From the NCBI GenBank assembly GCA_013214975.1, contig JABSPR010000154.1:1-7334 (forward strand): a DNA stretch of 7,334 bases. The letters run 5' to 3'. The notes below the pieces were generated by a model that was given only the letters and a program-made list of their open reading frames with translations, was not told where the DNA came from and did no database searches. Source of the stretch: Flavobacteriales bacterium. Lineage in GTDB: Bacteria > Bacteroidota > Bacteroidia > DT-38. Numbering within the stretch: position 1 is the first letter of the stretch; every line of letters starts with the position of its first letter. Of the stretch, positions 6,266-7,334 are shown one piece after another. The position numbers and the translations under genes are program-made.

Positions 6266-7271
6266 TTACTTCTCTTTCTAAGGTTACTCCAAATTTATCT
6301 TCTACAGAAGAAATTATATCTCCCGATAAATTAAAAATATCGCTTCCTTCACTTCTTCCATGGTTTACTAAAACCAATGCATGTTGGGGATGAACACCAT
6401 AATCTTTAATTCTCTTTCCTTTCCAACCACAATTTTCAATCAACCAAGCAGCCGCCAGTTTAACCATTCCGTTGTCTTGATTGTAATGGGCTATATCTGG
6501 AAAGCTAGTTTCTATGGTTTTGAATATGCTTTGTTCTATTACCGGATTCTTAAAAAAGCTACCCGCATTACCGGTTATTTTAGCGTCAGGTAATTTAGAG
6601 GAACGGATGTTGCAAATTGCTTTGCTAATATTTTGAACGCTTAATTCGGCATTACCCATTCTTTCTAATTCTGCATTAATTGCACCGTAAGACGTGTTAA
6701 ACGTAGGTTCTTTCTGGAGTTTGAAAGTGACTGCAGCAATCAAATACTTTCCTTTAAGTTCTTTCTTGAAAACACTTGATCGGTAGCCGAAATCACATTC
6801 CGAATTCGTGAAGTTTCGAATGATACCATCCGTTAAGTCTATTGCCTCCACATTAGTAATAACATCTTTTACTTCAACTCCATAAGCACCAATGTTTTGC
6901 ATCGGACTGGCTCCAACATTACCTGGAATAAGAGATAAGTTTTCAATGCCGCCATAGTTATTACCCACACAATGCATTACGAAATCATGCCAGTTTTCGC
7001 CTCCCTGAACTGTTAAGTGAACCTCTGAATCGTCTTCTTTTACAATCTCGATTCCTTTTAAATTGTTTTTTACAACAAGCCCTTCGAAATCTTTGGTAAA
7101 TAAAATATTACTACCTCCGCCAAGAATTAAATTGTTATTCTGTTTAAATTCTGCTGATTTAATTATTGCTGTAACGTCTTGAGTGGAATGTACTTCACAA
7201 TACAATTTGGCTTTTACATCGATTCCAAATGTATTTAGCTCTAGGAGTGAATAATTTTCTTGCAATTTCAT
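6255..7271 (-). CDS. murB: UDP-N-acetylenolpyruvoylglucosamine reductase (MurB, type I)
   Basis: MurB is a cytoplasmic FAD enzyme that uses NADPH to reduce UDP-GlcNAc-enolpyruvate to UDP-N-acetylmuramate, the second committed step of peptidoglycan precursor synthesis. The length of 338 residues is near the E. coli type I enzyme (342). The FAD domain shows NTFGIDVKA (13-21), LILGGGSNILF (48-58) and SLIPGNVGASPMQNIGAYG (113-131). FGYRSSVFK (161-169) carries the conserved Arg R164. SYGAI holds Y195, the type I substrate-loop Tyr. NAGSFFKNP (235-243) holds S238, the proton donor to the flavin-reduced intermediate, and LEREVNI at the end holds E334, matching E. coli E325. All catalytic residues are therefore present. 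The ATG lies 12 codons before the conserved NTFG, as normal. It runs convergent to the M3 peptidase with 11 bp between stops. No promoter match appears in the 63 bp upstream, so it may be part of an operon that extends beyond the window. Confidence 0.97.
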   Translation of the reverse strand: MKLQENYSLLELNTFGIDVKAKLYCEVHSTQDVTAIIKSAEFKQNNNLILGGGSNILFTKDFEGLVVKNNLKGIEIVKEDDSEVHLTVQGGENWHDFVMHCVGNNYGGIENLSLIPGNVGASPMQNIGAYGVEVKDVITNVEAIDLTDGIIRNFTNSECDFGYRSSVFKKELKGKYLIAAVTFKLQKEPTFNTSYGAINAELERMGNAELSVQNISKAICNIRSSKLPDAKITGNAGSFFKNPVIEQSIFKTIETSFPDIAHYNQDNGMVKLAAAWLIENCGWKGKRIKDYGVHPQHALVLVNHGRSEGSDIFNLSGDIISSVEDKFGVTLEREVNIR

Positions 7272-7334
7272 TCGTTACTGCGAATATTGATTATGAGAAA
7301 TCTCAATTGATTAAGATTCGTGATAAAGATATGC
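7268..7334 (-). other. Right edge: possible 3' end of a gene overlapping the murB start by ATGA
   Basis: On the minus strand one frame stays open from the window edge (first full codon 7333-7331) for 21 codons and ends in TGA at 7270-7268, sharing an ATGA overlap with the murB start. The visible peptide ends in FLIINIRSNE and is not recognised. The overlap and the absence of a promoter match would fit translational coupling in an operon. The evidence is thin: 21 open codons are common by chance, and the exactly complementary plus-strand frame is also open. Confidence 0.25.

Noticed and set aside
6381..6593. 70-codon plus-strand frame inside murB
   Set aside because: It is antisense to the conserved C-terminal part of MurB, including the GSFFKNP motif, with no independent support.
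7247..7334. Plus-strand frame from a GTG inside murB running off the right edge, with a Lys/Asp/Glu-containing peptide
   Set aside because: It would need a GTG start 25 bases inside murB, with no leader signal. The frame is the exact codon complement of the minus-strand open frame, so its protein-like look is not independent evidence.

Overview
The window looks like ordinary chromosome from a low-GC member of the Bacteroidota, most likely Flavobacteriales or a near relative. Four things point there: a subtilisin-family protease ending in a type IX secretion (T9SS) sorting domain, a DUF5606 protein (a family I know only from this phylum), a good match to the Bacteroidota -7 promoter element TAnnTTTG, and A-rich leaders in place of clear Shine-Dalgarno sites. 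I cannot name a genus.

Layout from left to right: (1) the 5' part of holA (DNA polymerase III delta subunit) on the minus strand, starting at GTG and running off the left edge; (2) a 110-bp AT-rich divergent intergenic region; (3) on the plus strand, a 151-residue stand-alone HsdR-N-type PD-(D/E)XK nuclease domain protein; (4) close behind it, a large secreted S8 serine peptidase with signal peptide and T9SS C-terminal domain; (5) a promoter-like segment; (6) a DUF5606 protein with an acidic linker and a histone-H1-like Lys/Ala tail; (7) 29 bp further on, an M3-family oligoendopeptidase; (8) convergent with it after 11 bp, murB on the minus strand; (9) a 63-bp right edge that may hold the last codons of a gene lying just upstream of murB.

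The genes do not form one pathway. holA serves replication, murB serves peptidoglycan precursor synthesis, the M3 enzyme probably degrades peptides in the cytoplasm, and the S8 protease acts outside the cell. The DUF5606 and M3 genes are probably co-transcribed. The nuclease-like gene and the S8 gene are co-oriented and close, but nothing shows a shared function.

I see no tRNA, rRNA, CRISPR array, insertion sequence or prophage, and no gap above 300 bp without a gene. I do not find a convincing undescribed multi-gene system. The least understood items are the small nuclease-like protein beside holA, with an apparently complete active site, and the DUF5606 protein with its DNA-binding-like tail.
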